Below, in pieces: positions 53,624-62,785 of a stretch of 64,000 nucleotides of DNA (position 1 is the first letter of the stretch; every line of letters starts with the position of its first letter). Both the position numbers and the translations under genes were made by a program. Under the pieces are notes generated by a model. It worked only from the letters and a program-made list of their open reading frames with translations, was not told where the DNA came from and made no database searches. Source of the stretch: Hahella sp. (GTDB lineage Bacteria; Pseudomonadota; Gammaproteobacteria; Pseudomonadales; Oleiphilaceae). Location of the stretch: positions 40,759-104,758 of the forward strand of contig JANQMN010000073.1 in NCBI GenBank assembly GCA_028280065.1, written 5' to 3'.

Positions 53624-54004
53624 ATGAGAGTTAAGTTAACAACACGATATTTGCCGCTAACCCGTGACCTGGAAGATTATGTACAGCGTCGGCTCGATTT
53701 TGCCGTCGGGTCCCGTTACGATCAAGTCAGGCGTATCAGCGTCACTTTGTCCGATGTAAACGGCCCGCGAGGGGGCGTCGATAAACGTTGTCAAATTATC
53801 GTCAAAATATCGGGACAGCCAGACCTTGTCGTTGAAGACACCCAGGCTGATCTGACCGTCGCCATCGATCGCGCAGCCAGCCGCGTGAGCCGTACTTTAG
53901 CGCGGCGTATCAGCCGCATCCGTTACCGCCCTTCCCGGGCCCGGATAACGCCTCTGCTTGAGCAGGCTGCTCAAGAACGTTATGCCAGGGCCGTAGGAGA
54001 ATAA
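53624..54004 (+). CDS. HPF/RaiA-like ribosome-associated protein
   Basis: 126 residues. MRVKLTTRYLPLTRDLEDYVQRRLDFAVGSRYDQVRRISVTLSDVNGPRGG fits the beta-alpha-beta fold of hibernation factors, though the C-terminal part is Arg-rich and lacks the usual patch. It may bind ribosomes under stress. GAGGAG precedes the ATG. Three bases separate it from the next gene, so it heads a three-gene stress-like operon. Confidence 0.78.
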   Translation: MRVKLTTRYLPLTRDLEDYVQRRLDFAVGSRYDQVRRISVTLSDVNGPRGGVDKRCQIIVKISGQPDLVVEDTQADLTVAIDRAASRVSRTLARRISRIRYRPSRARITPLLEQAAQERYARAVGE

Positions 54005-54006
54005 TT

Positions 54007-54684
54007 ATGAATACACCAAATACACCATTAGTAAAACCGGCTTCGCTGGAACAAAGCCAGTCGGTCGCCACCGACAAGGTTCTTCGCAACACTTACCTGT
54101 TATTGTCCATGACCCTGCTGTTCAGCGGGTCCATGGCCGGAATATCCATGGCGCTTAACCTGCCGCATCCTGGAATAATTATTACCCTGCTCGGATTTTT
54201 CGGCCTGCTGTTTGCCACGACAAAATTCCGTAACAGCGGTTTGGGAATCGTTTTTGTCTTTGCCCTGACCGGCTTTATGGGGTTCACTCTCGGCCCCATC
54301 ATCAACGCTTATCTCGGCCTGCCGAACGGCGGTCAGATCGTGATGAATGCCATGGGGGCAACTGGGCTGATTTTCTTCAGCTTATCGGCCTATGTGCTCA
54401 TCACCAAAAAAGACTTTAGCTTTATGGGCGGTTTTTTAATGGTCGGGATATTGGTGGCCTTTTTTGCCGGGCTGGGTGCCATCTTCTTTGAAATTTCTTC
54501 GCTATCCTTGGCGGTATCGGCGATGTTCGTTCTTTTGATGTCCGGCCTGATTCTTTACGAGACCAGCAATATCATTAAAGGAGGGGAAACCAATTACATC
54601 ATGGCGACCACCACCTTGTTTGTTGCCATATTCAACCTGTTCACCAGTCTCCTGCACCTGTTGGGGTTCATGAGTCAAGAATAG
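54007..54684 (+). CDS. Bax inhibitor-1/YccA family membrane protein
   Basis: 225 residues with seven helices and the family's end pattern: MSGLILYETSNIIKGGETNYIMATTTLFVAIFNLFTSLLHLLGF. YccA modulates the FtsH protease; BI-1 homologues are pH-gated calcium leaks. Three bases after the HPF-like gene, so co-expressed. Confidence 0.92.
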   Translation: MNTPNTPLVKPASLEQSQSVATDKVLRNTYLLLSMTLLFSGSMAGISMALNLPHPGIIITLLGFFGLLFATTKFRNSGLGIVFVFALTGFMGFTLGPIINAYLGLPNGGQIVMNAMGATGLIFFSLSAYVLITKKDFSFMGGFLMVGILVAFFAGLGAIFFEISSLSLAVSAMFVLLMSGLILYETSNIIKGGETNYIMATTTLFVAIFNLFTSLLHLLGFMSQE

Positions 54685-54709
54685 CGTTACTTACCGAAGG
54701 AAAACTTAG

Positions 54710-55459
54710 ATGAATATTCAGAATCTCCTGAATCAGTTTTTAGGGGCGCAAACGCAATCAAAGCACGCTCCGAAACAACAAGGGATTAATAGTGCGCTGA
54801 ACGGCTTAACGGGAAGCCTTGCCGGCGGGGCGACCGCCGGGGGCATTGCCGCGCTGCTGGTGGGTAACAAAAAGGCGAGAAAGTTCGCTAAGAAGGCAGC
54901 GACAGTCGGAGGCGCTGCGGTTCTCGGCGGATTGGCGTTCAATGCCTATCAATCCTGGCGTCAAAATTCTGCTCAGGCGCCGGGAGAAATTCCCGCCACG
55001 GCACTTCCGGCCAATGAAAGAAGTTTTCAGAATGCCGCCACCAATGACAATCAATTTCAGCTAACGCTTGTTAAAGCCATGATTGCGGCGGCAAAAGCGG
55101 ACGGGCATATCGATGAGGTAGAGGAGGAACGTATTCACACATCCATCGATAACATGCAGCTTTCGCAAGAGTTGAAAGCTACGGTTTTCGATTTGCTGCG
55201 ACGCCCGTCTACCGTTCAGGAACTGGCAATGGAAGCGCAAACGATGGAACAAAGAACGGAAGTGTATTTGATTTCCTGTTTTGCCATCGATGTCGATGTT
55301 CCTGCCGAAAGAGAACACCTTAATGCGCTCAAAACTGTACTGGGGCTCCCTGATGACTTGGCACGGAATCTTGAGTCTCAAGCGGTTGAAATCAATCGGC
55401 CCGATGTGACCGCCCACTCCTATGTCGATAGTAGCGTCACCACTTTTAGAGGTAGATAA
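54710..55459 (+). CDS. DUF533 / TerB-like protein
   Basis: 249 residues. A Gly/Ala-rich N-terminal half (GLTGSLAGGATAGGIAALLVGNKKARKFA, then AATVGGAAVLGGLAFNAYQSW) is followed by a TerB-like helical domain (LVKAMIAAAKADGHIDEVEEERI), typical of DUF533. Function unknown; often beside BI-1/YccA or stress genes. AAGGAAAA precedes the ATG. Last gene of its operon, ending at the convergent MerR gene. Confidence 0.88.
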   Translation: MNIQNLLNQFLGAQTQSKHAPKQQGINSALNGLTGSLAGGATAGGIAALLVGNKKARKFAKKAATVGGAAVLGGLAFNAYQSWRQNSAQAPGEIPATALPANERSFQNAATNDNQFQLTLVKAMIAAAKADGHIDEVEEERIHTSIDNMQLSQELKATVFDLLRRPSTVQELAMEAQTMEQRTEVYLISCFAIDVDVPAEREHLNALKTVLGLPDDLARNLESQAVEINRPDVTAHSYVDSSVTTFRGR

Positions 55460-56458
55460 TTATTGAGCCGGAAGGGGAATCTCTTCCGCCTCGGCAACTT
55501 TGATTAGCGCTTCCTCCAACTGGGTGCGTATAGAGCCGGATAGTTCATATAAATAGGTATGCAGTGTCCGGTCTTCGCTGTGACGGTTTTGGCAGTCCTT
55601 GCTGTACTGCTCAAAATTGACGATGTCCATGAGCAGGTTGGCAAGGTGCTTCGGGCATTCGCAATGGATGTTGGTGGTCATTCGGCTGAAGGCGATTAGT
55701 TGCTCGTAGCGGAACTTCGGCGCGGCGTTTTGCTGCGGAATAGGGCAACGTTGCGAGAGTGAGTCTGCGATGCGGAGTAGTTCTTGTTCTAACAAGTCTC
55801 TGGTAAGAGGACCTTTAACCGGACGCATACCCGGACGGGTAAGCGATCTGACGGTAGCCTGGTCACTGAAACGATAAACAAGCACCGCTTGGGCGGCTTG
55901 GCTGTTGTCCACATAACTTAGCCAGCGGCCAGCATCTTCGTTATGGAGGTTGGGTTGGTCGATAAACAGAATGGAATCCTTGAATGAATCTTCTAATTCC
56001 AAGTTCTTGTCTTTCTCTTCATCCCGGCGGTTTAGAACATCCTGCTTCGACAACAGGGAAATTTCCAGATTGGCAGCTGTCTTGATATTCCGGATGTCCT
56101 CCTGCTGCAGGTAGTCGGAAACGACACAGACTTTTTGATTGGCCGTGTTCGCCGCGGCATCCGAACCAACAGTGTTTTCTTGTGACCAAGTGCGTTGTTG
56201 GTTTAGAAGTGTTTGCAGCTCCGGAGTGTTCAGTCTGGCGATAGTGCCGATGGTGTGTCCCTGATCAACAAGCTGTTTAATCAACTTCAAGCGTTCCAAA
56301 TCCTGTTGATTGTACCGGCGATTGCGCGACTGGCTTCGGTCTGGTTCAACCAAGCCATAGCGTCGCTCCCACATACGAATAGTGTGTGTGGAAATACCTG
56401 TTAGTTTCGCAACGGCGCCAATCTGGTAGTGTTGTTGACTAGGCGTATTCTCGGTCAC
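55460..56458 (-). CDS. MerR-family regulator, LitR/CarH-like without a cobalamin motif
   Basis: 332 residues starting at GTG (GTGA overlap with the photolyase stop). The MerR domain is YQIGAVAKLTGISTHTIRMWERRYGLVEPDRSQSRNRRY. The C-terminal 200 residues have the place of a B12-binding domain, but no DxHxxG-type cobalamin motif is visible. Pairing with a photolyase-like gene is characteristic of LitR/CarH light-response regulators; some family members work without B12 and use another photoreceptor. It probably represses its own operon and perhaps the divergent sigma gene. Confidence 0.85.
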   Translation of the reverse strand: MTENTPSQQHYQIGAVAKLTGISTHTIRMWERRYGLVEPDRSQSRNRRYNQQDLERLKLIKQLVDQGHTIGTIARLNTPELQTLLNQQRTWSQENTVGSDAAANTANQKVCVVSDYLQQEDIRNIKTAANLEISLLSKQDVLNRRDEEKDKNLELEDSFKDSILFIDQPNLHNEDAGRWLSYVDNSQAAQAVLVYRFSDQATVRSLTRPGMRPVKGPLTRDLLEQELLRIADSLSQRCPIPQQNAAPKFRYEQLIAFSRMTTNIHCECPKHLANLLMDIVNFEQYSKDCQNRHSEDRTLHTYLYELSGSIRTQLEEALIKVAEAEEIPLPAQ

Positions 56459-58014
56459 GCTTTTATCCTTCTGCCATTGTTATCTTCGTTCGTATCCAAG
56501 GTTTTTAAATACCATTTCGCTATGTCCAAGTGTCTGGTGCGTACTTCTTCATCCATCTTTTCTATCTGACGGCACATTATCACCCACCTCGGATTTTTCC
56601 CCAGTGCTGCTTGGTGAGTGAATATCCAGCGCCAGTAAAGACCATCCCAAATTTCTGCCCAATTAGGCGGAGTTGCCGGAAATTCGCTTCCGGCGGGTTT
56701 TTTGTAGTGACTCATTTTCAAGATGTAATTGGAGCCGCAGAAATAGGGTTTGGTTGTTGTCAAACCACCATCGGCATTCTGACTCATGGAATATACGTTG
56801 GGCACCATGACCCAATCGTAGCTATCGACGAAGAGCGCCATAAACCAATCGTATACATCATCGGGTTCGAACTCACAGAGAAAAAAGAAACTGCCGAGAA
56901 TCATCAGTCTCTCTATGTGATGACAGTAACCGGTAGCGAGAATTTTTTGAATCAGATCGTCAATAGGCGTTATTCCCGTTTCGCCGCTATAAAACTGCTT
57001 GGGTATTTTTCGACTGTGTCCCCAATGATTTCGGGTTCGCATGGTTACGCCAAGGTCTTCATAAGTGGCACGCATGAATTCCCGCCAACCGATGATTTGG
57101 CGAATAAAACCTTCCAGACTTGCTAACGGAACATGGTGCTGAGAGGCGAAATTCAATGTTTGCTCAATAACTTCCTGGGGAGTGATAAGACCAATGTTCA
57201 TGCAGGGAGTGAGGACACTGTGATACAACCAATGCTGACCGGCAACGATCGCATCCTCGTAAGGGCCAAATTGCCCAAGGCGCTGCTCCAAAAACTTTGT
57301 CAGCCAGTCGCGTGCCTGTTGATGCGTCGCGGGATAAATCACTTCATCTCCGCAACCCGGATGGTCGGAAAACTCTTGCGTGATTCGACGCATTGCCGAC
57401 CGATGGAAAGTTGTTTCCGTCGATTTCGGCAGAGCGGGAATTTGCTCAAGCGCTTTTCGTGGAAGTTTTTTACGATTATCGGTATCGAAACTCCAGCGGC
57501 CCCCGGCTGGTTTGTCGTCGTCCATTAAAATATTCAAGCGTTGCCGCTGCCATTGATAGAAGTCCGCCATAAACCAACGTTTCCTGCCATTTCGCCAATC
57601 ATTATTCATCGCAGATGTATTTAGAAAGCCAGGTGAATCGACGGTCGCCAGACTAATTTGGTGTTGTCGCGATAGTTGCTCCAGCCGTTTTGACAAAAGA
57701 AAATCAACAGGGTCAATAACCCGTATCGACGCCATACGCTGCCTCCCCGCATCGGAGAAAGCGCGCTCAAGGGCAGGCGCCGCAGGGTCGTAGCAGTAAC
57801 GTGCAACCGATATGCCTTGTTGGGCCAGCCAATCTTGATAGAAATCCATCCCTGCGAGCTGACACTGTAACTTTTGTCGATGGAATCGAAGTGGGTACTT
57901 GGAATCACCGAAAAACAACGAGTCCTCTAAAAGAAAAACCGGGACTTCCGAGTCGGTAAGGAGAGGGTTCTTTGCAAAAAGTTGATGGGGGAAAATGAAG
58001 TTGACGCTGTTCAT
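56455..58014 (-). CDS. Cryptochrome/photolyase-like protein (PhrB-type), apparently without Fe-S cysteines
   Basis: 519 residues from the ATG at 58014; the frame from 58068 starts at TTG with no ribosome site. N-terminal FIFPHQLFAKNPLL is the opening of the deoxyribodipyrimidine photolyase-related family, and the FAD-binding half is well kept (GYCHHIERLMILGSFFFLCE, DWVMVPNVYSMSQNADGG, TTTKPYFCGSNYILKMSHY). In 6-4 photolyases of this group a CxxC pair follows the last motif and binds a 4Fe-4S cluster; here it reads KKPAG. Repair or light sensing is possible. First gene of the photolyase-merR operon. Confidence 0.85.
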   Translation of the reverse strand: MNSVNFIFPHQLFAKNPLLTDSEVPVFLLEDSLFFGDSKYPLRFHRQKLQCQLAGMDFYQDWLAQQGISVARYCYDPAAPALERAFSDAGRQRMASIRVIDPVDFLLSKRLEQLSRQHQISLATVDSPGFLNTSAMNNDWRNGRKRWFMADFYQWQRQRLNILMDDDKPAGGRWSFDTDNRKKLPRKALEQIPALPKSTETTFHRSAMRRITQEFSDHPGCGDEVIYPATHQQARDWLTKFLEQRLGQFGPYEDAIVAGQHWLYHSVLTPCMNIGLITPQEVIEQTLNFASQHHVPLASLEGFIRQIIGWREFMRATYEDLGVTMRTRNHWGHSRKIPKQFYSGETGITPIDDLIQKILATGYCHHIERLMILGSFFFLCEFEPDDVYDWFMALFVDSYDWVMVPNVYSMSQNADGGLTTTKPYFCGSNYILKMSHYKKPAGSEFPATPPNWAEIWDGLYWRWIFTHQAALGKNPRWVIMCRQIEKMDEEVRTRHLDIAKWYLKTLDTNEDNNGRRIKA

Positions 58015-58104
58015 GCGTGTTCTTGACTCTTGTCTTACTGATTTATCGTTGCAAAGTGGCCTTCCCAACTTACGCTGAATTATCGAATTGCGATTAACAA
58101 TAAT

Positions 58105-58159
58105 TAGACATTATATAGACAATAAGTTTGATTGATAATTATAGATCCAAATATGTCTA
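58105..58159. promoter_or_regulatory. Three TAGACA/TGTCTA half-sites between the photolyase and sigma genes
   Basis: TAGACA at 58105 and again at 58116 (11 bp apart, one helical turn), and the reverse TGTCTA at 58154. The 260-bp divergent gap holds no other signal that I can support. A candidate operator for the MerR regulator. Confidence 0.4.
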
Positions 58160-58274
58160 AGTAAAGTATAAATATTTTGAGTGGTAGGCCTATTTCAATC
58201 AGCCGGGGTTAGCCCTGAAAAAATGGGATAGGTAGATATTAGGGGTAGTAAATAGAAGGGGGAGTTAGGTAGTA

Positions 58275-59657
58275 GTGGCTCTGTTCGAGAAATCTTTACG
58301 CTTGGAGAAAACTGCTGAAATAGCGCAAGCCGATCTTCAGCAGATGCTGGATACAGACAGTGAAAGCGGTGAAGACGTAGATCTTGAAACGTTGCTGATT
58401 TCGTTAGATGAGACAGACTTTAACGATACGGCCATGGAAGCCGATGAGGAACGGATTGCCATCGAAACGCCGGTCGAAAAAGCTGCCGTGCCTGCTTCCT
58501 ACAGTCCCACGCCTCCGGAGTTTGGGGAGAGCGCTGAATCGCCCCTCAGCAGTTATAGGCGAGAGTTATTCGGCCACGAATTGCTTTCCAGGCAACAGGA
58601 AATCGACTGCTGCCTGAAAATGGATGCTGCTTTGCAATCGCTCGAAAGGACGTTCGGCAGTATAGGAATATCCCGACAGGATTTACTGGCGCTTAAGCAG
58701 CACATGGATCCGCGCCAGGAAGACTATGACGCCATCGTTGCCGGATTGGACTCCGGCAACGGTAAACCGGGATGCGAAGACCAGGGGGGCGAAAATGCTG
58801 CTGGCGAACAAAGCAGCCGAACGCTATCAAATGCAACACTGACTGAATCGGCACATCGGCGCGATGTGGTTATTCGGCTCGCAGAGCGTCTTATTGCCTT
58901 GGGAAAATCGGAAAAGCTCGATACCGGGCTGCGCGAAGTTTTTCAGAAGGATTTGAAAATGGCTACCCGGCAATTTAATTTACTCGTCGAGTCCAATCTT
59001 CGGCTTGTAGTATTTATCGCCAAAAAATACCAGAACAGAGGAATCGAACTGGCTGATTTGATCCAGGAAGGCAACATCGGACTACTAAGAGCAGCCTCTC
59101 GGTTTGACCACCGTAAAGGATTCAAGTTTTCTACCTATGCGTATTGGTGGATTCGCCAATCGATTCAGCACAGCCTCGGATCGTCTCGCTCGCTGATTCG
59201 CTATCCTTCTTCCTATTATCAGGATCTCATTAAAATCCATGCCTGTGCGACCCGAATCAGTCACGCCACCGGGAAAAATTTCGACATTGCAGAAGTTGCG
59301 AAACTCGCTGAAATGCCCGAGAAAAAAGTCGAGTCAATCCTTTTGTTGTCGCACCGCATATTGTCCGGCGATATGCCTGCGTATTCTGATAATCCGACGC
59401 CGATTATGGACTTTGTCGAAGATCAATCGACCCTATCGGTTAAATCCCGGATTCGCAATATGGATAACAGTGACGAAATTGCCAGCCTAATGCGGTTGTT
59501 GAATCCTCGCGAACGAACCGTCATTCGGCATCGCTTCGGTATCGGTCTTCATCGCCACTACTCGCTGCAAGAGGTCTCTGTGGTGTTGGGTTGCACACGC
59601 GAAAGGGTTCGGCAGATTGAGAAAGCTGCGATTGAAAAGATGCGTGAAGGTGAGTAG
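58275..59657 (+). CDS. Sigma-70 family (group 2) sigma factor
   Basis: 460 residues starting at GTG with GGGGGAG upstream. An acidic N-terminal extension (about 1-85) precedes region 1.2 ([24 protein letters not shown]), a non-conserved spacer, region 2 ([52 protein letters not shown]), region 3, and region 4 ([41 protein letters not shown]). After region 2.4 the usual DQSRTIRIP reads SSRSLIRYP, so promoter choice may differ. Divergent from the light-response operon; probably its alternative sigma. Confidence 0.9.
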   Translation: MALFEKSLRLEKTAEIAQADLQQMLDTDSESGEDVDLETLLISLDETDFNDTAMEADEERIAIETPVEKAAVPASYSPTPPEFGESAESPLSSYRRELFGHELLSRQQEIDCCLKMDAALQSLERTFGSIGISRQDLLALKQHMDPRQEDYDAIVAGLDSGNGKPGCEDQGGENAAGEQSSRTLSNATLTESAHRRDVVIRLAERLIALGKSEKLDTGLREVFQKDLKMATRQFNLLVESNLRLVVFIAKKYQNRGIELADLIQEGNIGLLRAASRFDHRKGFKFSTYAYWWIRQSIQHSLGSSRSLIRYPSSYYQDLIKIHACATRISHATGKNFDIAEVAKLAEMPEKKVESILLLSHRILSGDMPAYSDNPTPIMDFVEDQSTLSVKSRIRNMDNSDEIASLMRLLNPRERTVIRHRFGIGLHRHYSLQEVSVVLGCTRERVRQIEKAAIEKMREGE

Positions 59658-59792
59658 GCGGGAATCCAGCCCCTGCGAGATTCCGAATAGCTAAGTAAAC
59701 GCTTGCTTATCGTCCGCAACGGCGAAATACGGCGTTTGCCGCAACCTTTCTGCAAGTCTGGATAGCTTTTCTAACGTTGAATTTACTAAAGG

Positions 59793-60260
59793 TTACCCTT
59801 GAGATCGTTGTTTTAAGCAACCTTTGCAGATGCAGTTCATTTCCAACTGCGGACTAATCATGTGAAACCCCGCGTGCTCGACGTTTGCTCTTAACTCAGA
59901 AATGGTCGACATATTTAAGGTGATTTCCTCGACCTTCTGACATTGGCTGCATATTAAAAACTGTGGGACTTCGTGAGCGTGGTCGCAGGTTATGTGGGAG
60001 CAGGCGACATATTTGTTGGCCAGATTCAGTTTGTGTACCAGCCCCTCTGCTTCGAGGACGTCCAGAATCCTGTAGACTGACATTGCCGGCATGTTTTCGC
60101 CAAATTCCTCCTTGCAATAATCCACAAGTTCGTAGGCGGACATGGCTTTCTGAGATGCCACCAAACCCGATAACACCCGTTTTCTTTTATTGGTAAAGCG
60201 CACGCCATGCTCCCGGCAGTGTCTTTCGGCATGTTCGATGATGGTTTGGATATTTTGCAT
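59793..60260 (-). CDS. Fur-family regulator, Zur-like
   Basis: 155 residues. It matches Zur in pattern: AERHCREHGVRFTNKRKRVL, AMSAYELVDYC, PAMSVYRILDVLEAEGLVHKL, NKYVACSH, and two CxxC pairs (104/107 and 145/148) for structural zinc. It lacks the HHHDH motif of true Fur. Represses zinc-uptake genes when zinc is ample; none are nearby in this window. A separate Fur gene must act on the Fur boxes seen here. Confidence 0.85.
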   Translation of the reverse strand: MQNIQTIIEHAERHCREHGVRFTNKRKRVLSGLVASQKAMSAYELVDYCKEEFGENMPAMSVYRILDVLEAEGLVHKLNLANKYVACSHITCDHAHEVPQFLICSQCQKVEEITLNMSTISELRANVEHAGFHMISPQLEMNCICKGCLKQRSQG

Positions 60261-60482
60261 GGCTTTACCGCGTCAGGAGGCAACTTTTGGTCTGTGGACT
60301 TTTGAGACCGGTTGCAGGGATGATACCTCACCTGAGCTCTGAGTGGCAGCCGATGATCTATGACCTTTAAATTTTAACGGTTTGCGGAAAAAGTAAGGCT
60401 TTGTGTGGGAGATTAAGTGTCGCTCTGTCGCGATCGAACTAAAATAATCCGGATGTTAAATCAGCTTTGCGAGGGTCTGTTC

Positions 60483-61982
60483 ATGAAGTTCATGCCGGTT
60501 GATGCGGCTACTTTCAAAACACTGGGAAATGGTTTCGCAGCGGATAAGAATCAGCTCTATCTGGCGGGGTTGGTCGTGCCGGATCTGCATCCCGATAATT
60601 TTCGGATGTTGGGAGACGGGTTCGTGCGTAGCGGCGATGATGTCTATTTTTTTGCCCCACAGGAGAGTGCTTTTTATTTCGATGCCCAAACGTTCGAGCC
60701 GATGGGAAGCGTGGACCCGCAGGAGTTGAATGGCGGTCTGGTATGTCGGGGCGTTGCGGACAGTTTTGAAGTGCTGTCCTATGGCTGGGCGCGAACAAAT
60801 GAACAGGTGTTTAATCGCCATCAACTGCTGAAAAAGGCCGATCCCGCCAGTTTTCAGGTGCTCAATGCGAGCTACGCCAAGGATGAGAACAGCGTGTTTT
60901 TTGAAGAGTATCGGTTGGGCAAAGCCGATGCAGCCAGCTTTACCCCGTTGAACACAAGATTTGCGCGGGATAATCAGGCGGTTTACTGGGACGATGCGCG
61001 TATGGGCAAAGTCAATCCGGAGGCATTCGAAGTCTTGCGGGAAGAGGATGAAAGTGTCTATGCGAGGGATGAAAGCTGTTTGTTCGATGCCAACGGTCAC
61101 CGTAAATTTAAAACTCCGGATGTGGCAAGTCTGCGGTTTTTGGGTTCCCATTGGGCAATTGACGATAAGGGCGTCCTGGATCTGCTGGAAGGCTGCAAAA
61201 GGGTGAAGGGGCTCAACCCGGAGACCTTCAGAGTATATGACAATGACTATGCCATGGACGATAAAACGGTGTTTTTTGTCCGAATAAAGACGGGACTGAG
61301 CCCCAACGGGTTTGAACGTATTGCCGATACGCCTTACGTCATCTCTGAAGGCCGGTTGTATTTCGAGTATTTCGGTAAACATCGGTTGCTGGCGGATCTT
61401 TCCGAGACGCCGTGGGAATATCTGGGTGACGGTTTCATCCGTGTCGGGGATAAGTTGTTGCGCGGAGACCAGGAGTTTTTGGTTAACGATGTGGCGACCA
61501 CGGAAATTTTACCCTTCGGGCATTTGAGCGATGGTCATTTCTTATACTACGGTGACCGGAAGATTAAACTTAACCGGCATCCTCAGTCATTAGGATACGG
61601 TTATTACCGCGTAGGTGAAAAAGTCTTTTTTAACGGTCACCAGCTTAAAAAAGCGGATGCCGCCAGTTTTGAGGTGATTGAACCAGCGGCGGTTGCGGAG
61701 TGTGACCAACCGCTGATCAAGGTAATCTGGGCACGGGATAAACAACGGGTTTATCAGTGCCATCAGCCGAGAAAAGGCCTGGACCCGGACAGTTTTGCTC
61801 ATGTCGACCCCTGGCTCTATAAAGATAGCCAACAGGTCTACTTTCAGGATAAGAGCATTCCCTCCGCGCATCCCGGGTCTTTCGAAAAGCTGTCTGACGG
61901 CTATTACAAAGACCGGGAGCGGGCTTACTGGTTTAATGGTTTTACCCTGTCTCCTAAACTATTTCGGGTCGGAGTGGAGTGA
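60483..61982 (+). CDS. DKNYY-repeat protein
   Basis: 499 residues from the ATG at 60483, with GAGGG upstream; the GTG at 60417 is less likely. The sequence is a run of about a dozen related repeats of the form F..L...(Y/F)A.D...V(Y/F)F/W.....(L)..AD..SF (for example SYAKDENSVFFEEYRLGKAD, RFARDNQAVYWDDARMGKVN), the DKNYY domain. No signal peptide; cytoplasmic. Such proteins are widespread, and no biochemical role is settled. Stand-alone gene. Confidence 0.85.
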   Translation: MKFMPVDAATFKTLGNGFAADKNQLYLAGLVVPDLHPDNFRMLGDGFVRSGDDVYFFAPQESAFYFDAQTFEPMGSVDPQELNGGLVCRGVADSFEVLSYGWARTNEQVFNRHQLLKKADPASFQVLNASYAKDENSVFFEEYRLGKADAASFTPLNTRFARDNQAVYWDDARMGKVNPEAFEVLREEDESVYARDESCLFDANGHRKFKTPDVASLRFLGSHWAIDDKGVLDLLEGCKRVKGLNPETFRVYDNDYAMDDKTVFFVRIKTGLSPNGFERIADTPYVISEGRLYFEYFGKHRLLADLSETPWEYLGDGFIRVGDKLLRGDQEFLVNDVATTEILPFGHLSDGHFLYYGDRKIKLNRHPQSLGYGYYRVGEKVFFNGHQLKKADAASFEVIEPAAVAECDQPLIKVIWARDKQRVYQCHQPRKGLDPDSFAHVDPWLYKDSQQVYFQDKSIPSAHPGSFEKLSDGYYKDRERAYWFNGFTLSPKLFRVGVE

Positions 61983-61983
61983 G

Positions 61984-62121
61984 CTATTGAAGCTCTATTT
62001 GACTTTCATCATTGCCCCTTTCCTTAGACGCCTTGGTTAACGGGGAACGGCGATAACGGTGGTTCAGCTCCCCCACGATCAGGGTAAGGGTCAGTACGAT
62101 GGCAATGATTGAGATGCTCAT
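61984..62121 (-). CDS. Small membrane protein (45 residues)
   Basis: MSISIIAIVLTLTLIVGELNH followed by a basic and polar tail, ending at TAG. A very strong ribosome site, GGAGGAGG, sits seven bases upstream of the ATG, which makes this short frame credible. One membrane helix, cytoplasmic tail. Convergent with the DKNYY gene, with almost no gap. No family assigned. Confidence 0.65.
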   Translation of the reverse strand: MSISIIAIVLTLTLIVGELNHRYRRSPLTKASKERGNDESQIELQ

Positions 62122-62500
62122 GATGTCCTCCTCCGGACGTTGCGTGTTGTGATGGGAGGCATGCTAGGGGGTAGAGCCAAGGCGCTGAATCTCATGGCTC
62201 TCCAATTCATCTCCAATTTCGATCTAATTTATATTTATCTATATAAATCAATGGGTTGATTTTGGTTTGAAAATGCGTCCTGTGGTTTTTTTTATTCATG
62301 TACCTATGCCGGAGCTGTTGTGTTGGAAGGTCACGTAGGGGGCGAGGACGAATTGGCCCGTTAGCCGGAGGTATTCGGGTCCGTGAACTTTTCTTTTTTT
62401 GATTTTTTCGTTTTCCTACTGCCGCTGTTGGGGCAAGCGGCAGCATTTTGGAAGGCACAAGAGGAGATTGAGGTCCCTTGGAGTGACCCCAATATCCGAT
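62122..62500. other. Gap with one hairpin
   Basis: The only structure found is a stem at 62419-62443 (CTGCCGCT / AGCGGCAG, nine-base loop), without a T-run. An AT-rich near-palindrome lies near 62,230. No gene is supported. Confidence 0.45.
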
Positions 62501-62785
62501 TCAGTTATTGCGGATGACTACGGCAGTAACTTGGTCAAGACGAATGACGGCATCGAAGTATTCCCGCCCGGAGAGTTGGTGGAGGCGAACGACTTGATCA
62601 CCGACTTCCTTGAGGATACCGCTTAATTCCTGGCCGTTTTGCAGGATCAAACCGACTCTTTTATCCGCCTGACCCTTCAAGAGTTGGTTGAGGGTGAGGT
62701 CCTGCTGAATCAAAAGCTGGGGTTTTGCGGCGAAAACGGGCGCTGAAGCGGTGATGAGTAAGATGCTGAGAATCAAGTGTTTCAT
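62501..62785 (-). CDS. Small periplasmic protein with an Sm/SH3-like core
   Basis: 94 residues. Signal peptide ending at VFA (MKHLILSILLITASAPVFA), then a compact beta pattern (RVGLILQNGQELSGILKEVGDQVVRLHQLSGREYFDAVIRLDQVTAVVI) like small Sm-fold domains. Its start overlaps the upstream regulator gene by four bases, so the two are translated together and probably work together. Function unknown. Confidence 0.75.
   Translation of the reverse strand: MKHLILSILLITASAPVFAAKPQLLIQQDLTLNQLLKGQADKRVGLILQNGQELSGILKEVGDQVVRLHQLSGREYFDAVIRLDQVTAVVIRNN

Noticed and set aside
60456..61382. 308-codon leftward frame opposite the DKNYY gene
   Set aside because: Antisense to a repeat protein; its length follows from the codon pattern of the repeats.
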